This document shows, piece after piece, positions 63,826 to 64,000 of a DNA stretch of 64,000 bases. Made by a program: the position numbers and the translations under genes. Numbering within the stretch: position 1 is the stretch's first letter; each line of letters starts with the position of its first letter. The stretch comes from Streptomyces sp. NBC_00775. GTDB lineage: Bacteria; Actinomycetota; Actinomycetes; Streptomycetales; Streptomycetaceae. Where the stretch lies: positions 5,642,001 through 5,706,000 of the forward strand of contig NZ_CP108938.1 in assembly GCF_036347135.1 (NCBI RefSeq), read 5' to 3'. Under the pieces are notes generated by a model, which saw only the letters and a program-made list of their open reading frames with translations, ran no database searches and was not told the DNA's origin.

Positions 63826-64000
63826 GTGCGGGATCGCGGGGCGCAGCCCCGCGCCTTTGCTTTTGCCTTTAGGGGCGCGGGGAACGGCGCGCCCAGCCCG
63901 AACGGACCCGCAGTCGACAAGCAACCCTCACCCCCACCCACCCAAGGGGCGCGGGGAACGGCGCGCCCAGCCCGAACGGACCCGCAGTCGACAAGCAACC
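63826..64000 (+). repeat. Dispersed-element relative with a 56-bp direct repeat
   Basis: Contains GGGATCGCGGGGCGCAGCCC like the insert of copy 3, then a 56-base segment (starting AGGGGCGCGGGGAACGGCGC) present at 63871-63926 and again, identical, at 63945-64000, where the window ends. The array may continue outside. Confidence 0.85.

Overview
The window is high-GC actinobacterial chromosome, almost certainly Streptomyces. The evidence is a strong G/C third-position bias, frequent GTG/TTG starts and leaderless promoters, bldC, a valine dehydrogenase, an Lsr2-family protein, a SpoIIE-type phosphatase, a c-di-AMP riboswitch ahead of an M23 peptidase, and a gene order I recognise from the Streptomyces core chromosome (dnaX-purD ... 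purC ... lsr2-type gene-purSQL ... purF-purM ... vdh ... bldC ... hrpA). No prophage, conjugative element, insertion sequence or CRISPR array was seen.

Layout. 1-8.1 kb: the 3' end of dnaX, purD, a membrane protein with a degenerate M48-like domain, an N,N-dimethylformamidase-like protein and purC. 8.1-12.5 kb: two identical tRNA-Gly(GCC) genes flank a coupled operon (ABC ATPase, permease, histidine kinase, response regulator), followed by a structurally aberrant tRNA-Gly(UCC). 12.6-16.5 kb: an Lsr2-family gene diverges from the overlapping purSQL operon. 16.5-22 kb: a DHA2-type MFS exporter with a divergent TetR regulator, a membrane-anchored protein of unknown function, a maleylpyruvate-isomerase-family enzyme and a META-domain lipoprotein. 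22-28.5 kb: purF, purM, a DUF3073 gene, vdh, a conserved unknown and bldC. 28.9-35.1 kb: a small CPxCH protein, tRNA-Asp, hrpA, a small membrane protein and a tRNA cluster (Glu-Asp-Phe, a decayed Asp copy, Phe). 35.1-44.5 kb: a metallophosphoesterase, a zincin-like peptidase, a lipoprotein, a DEAD-box helicase with an RGG-repeat tail, a secreted FG-GAP protein and an APC permease. 44.5-50.8 kb: tRNA-Lys, small unknowns, a protein with a sigma-70 region-4-like C-terminus but no recognisable region 2, and a MarR-centred locus with GTP cyclohydrolase II and a reductase-deaminase fusion. 51-64 kb: initiator tRNA, a PP2C phosphatase, riboswitch plus M23 peptidase, an aldo/keto reductase, a PrsW-like protease, trmB, lhgO, an NsdA/Orf1590-like TPR regulator, an asparagine-synthase/lasso-cyclase-like protein and a 30-bp perfect inverted repeat.

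How it fits together. Seven de novo purine genes (purD, C, S, Q, L, F, M) are spread through the first 25 kb as separate transcription units; only purSQL is a translationally coupled operon. Development and nucleoid functions (bldC, the Lsr2-type gene, the TPR regulator) are interspersed with translation functions (eleven intact tRNA genes, trmB, two RNA helicases).

The most notable observations are: (1) a tRNA-Gly(UCC) whose D- and T-loops carry substitutions like those reported for staphylococcal peptidoglycan-dedicated glycyl-tRNAs; (2) a family of about 200-bp composite palindromic elements at gene 3' ends; (3) a MarR/ribA/reductase-deaminase locus with matching palindromic operators; (4) an orphan lasso-cyclase-like protein and an M48-like protein that have both lost hallmark catalytic residues; and (5) a protein carrying a sigma region-4-like tail.
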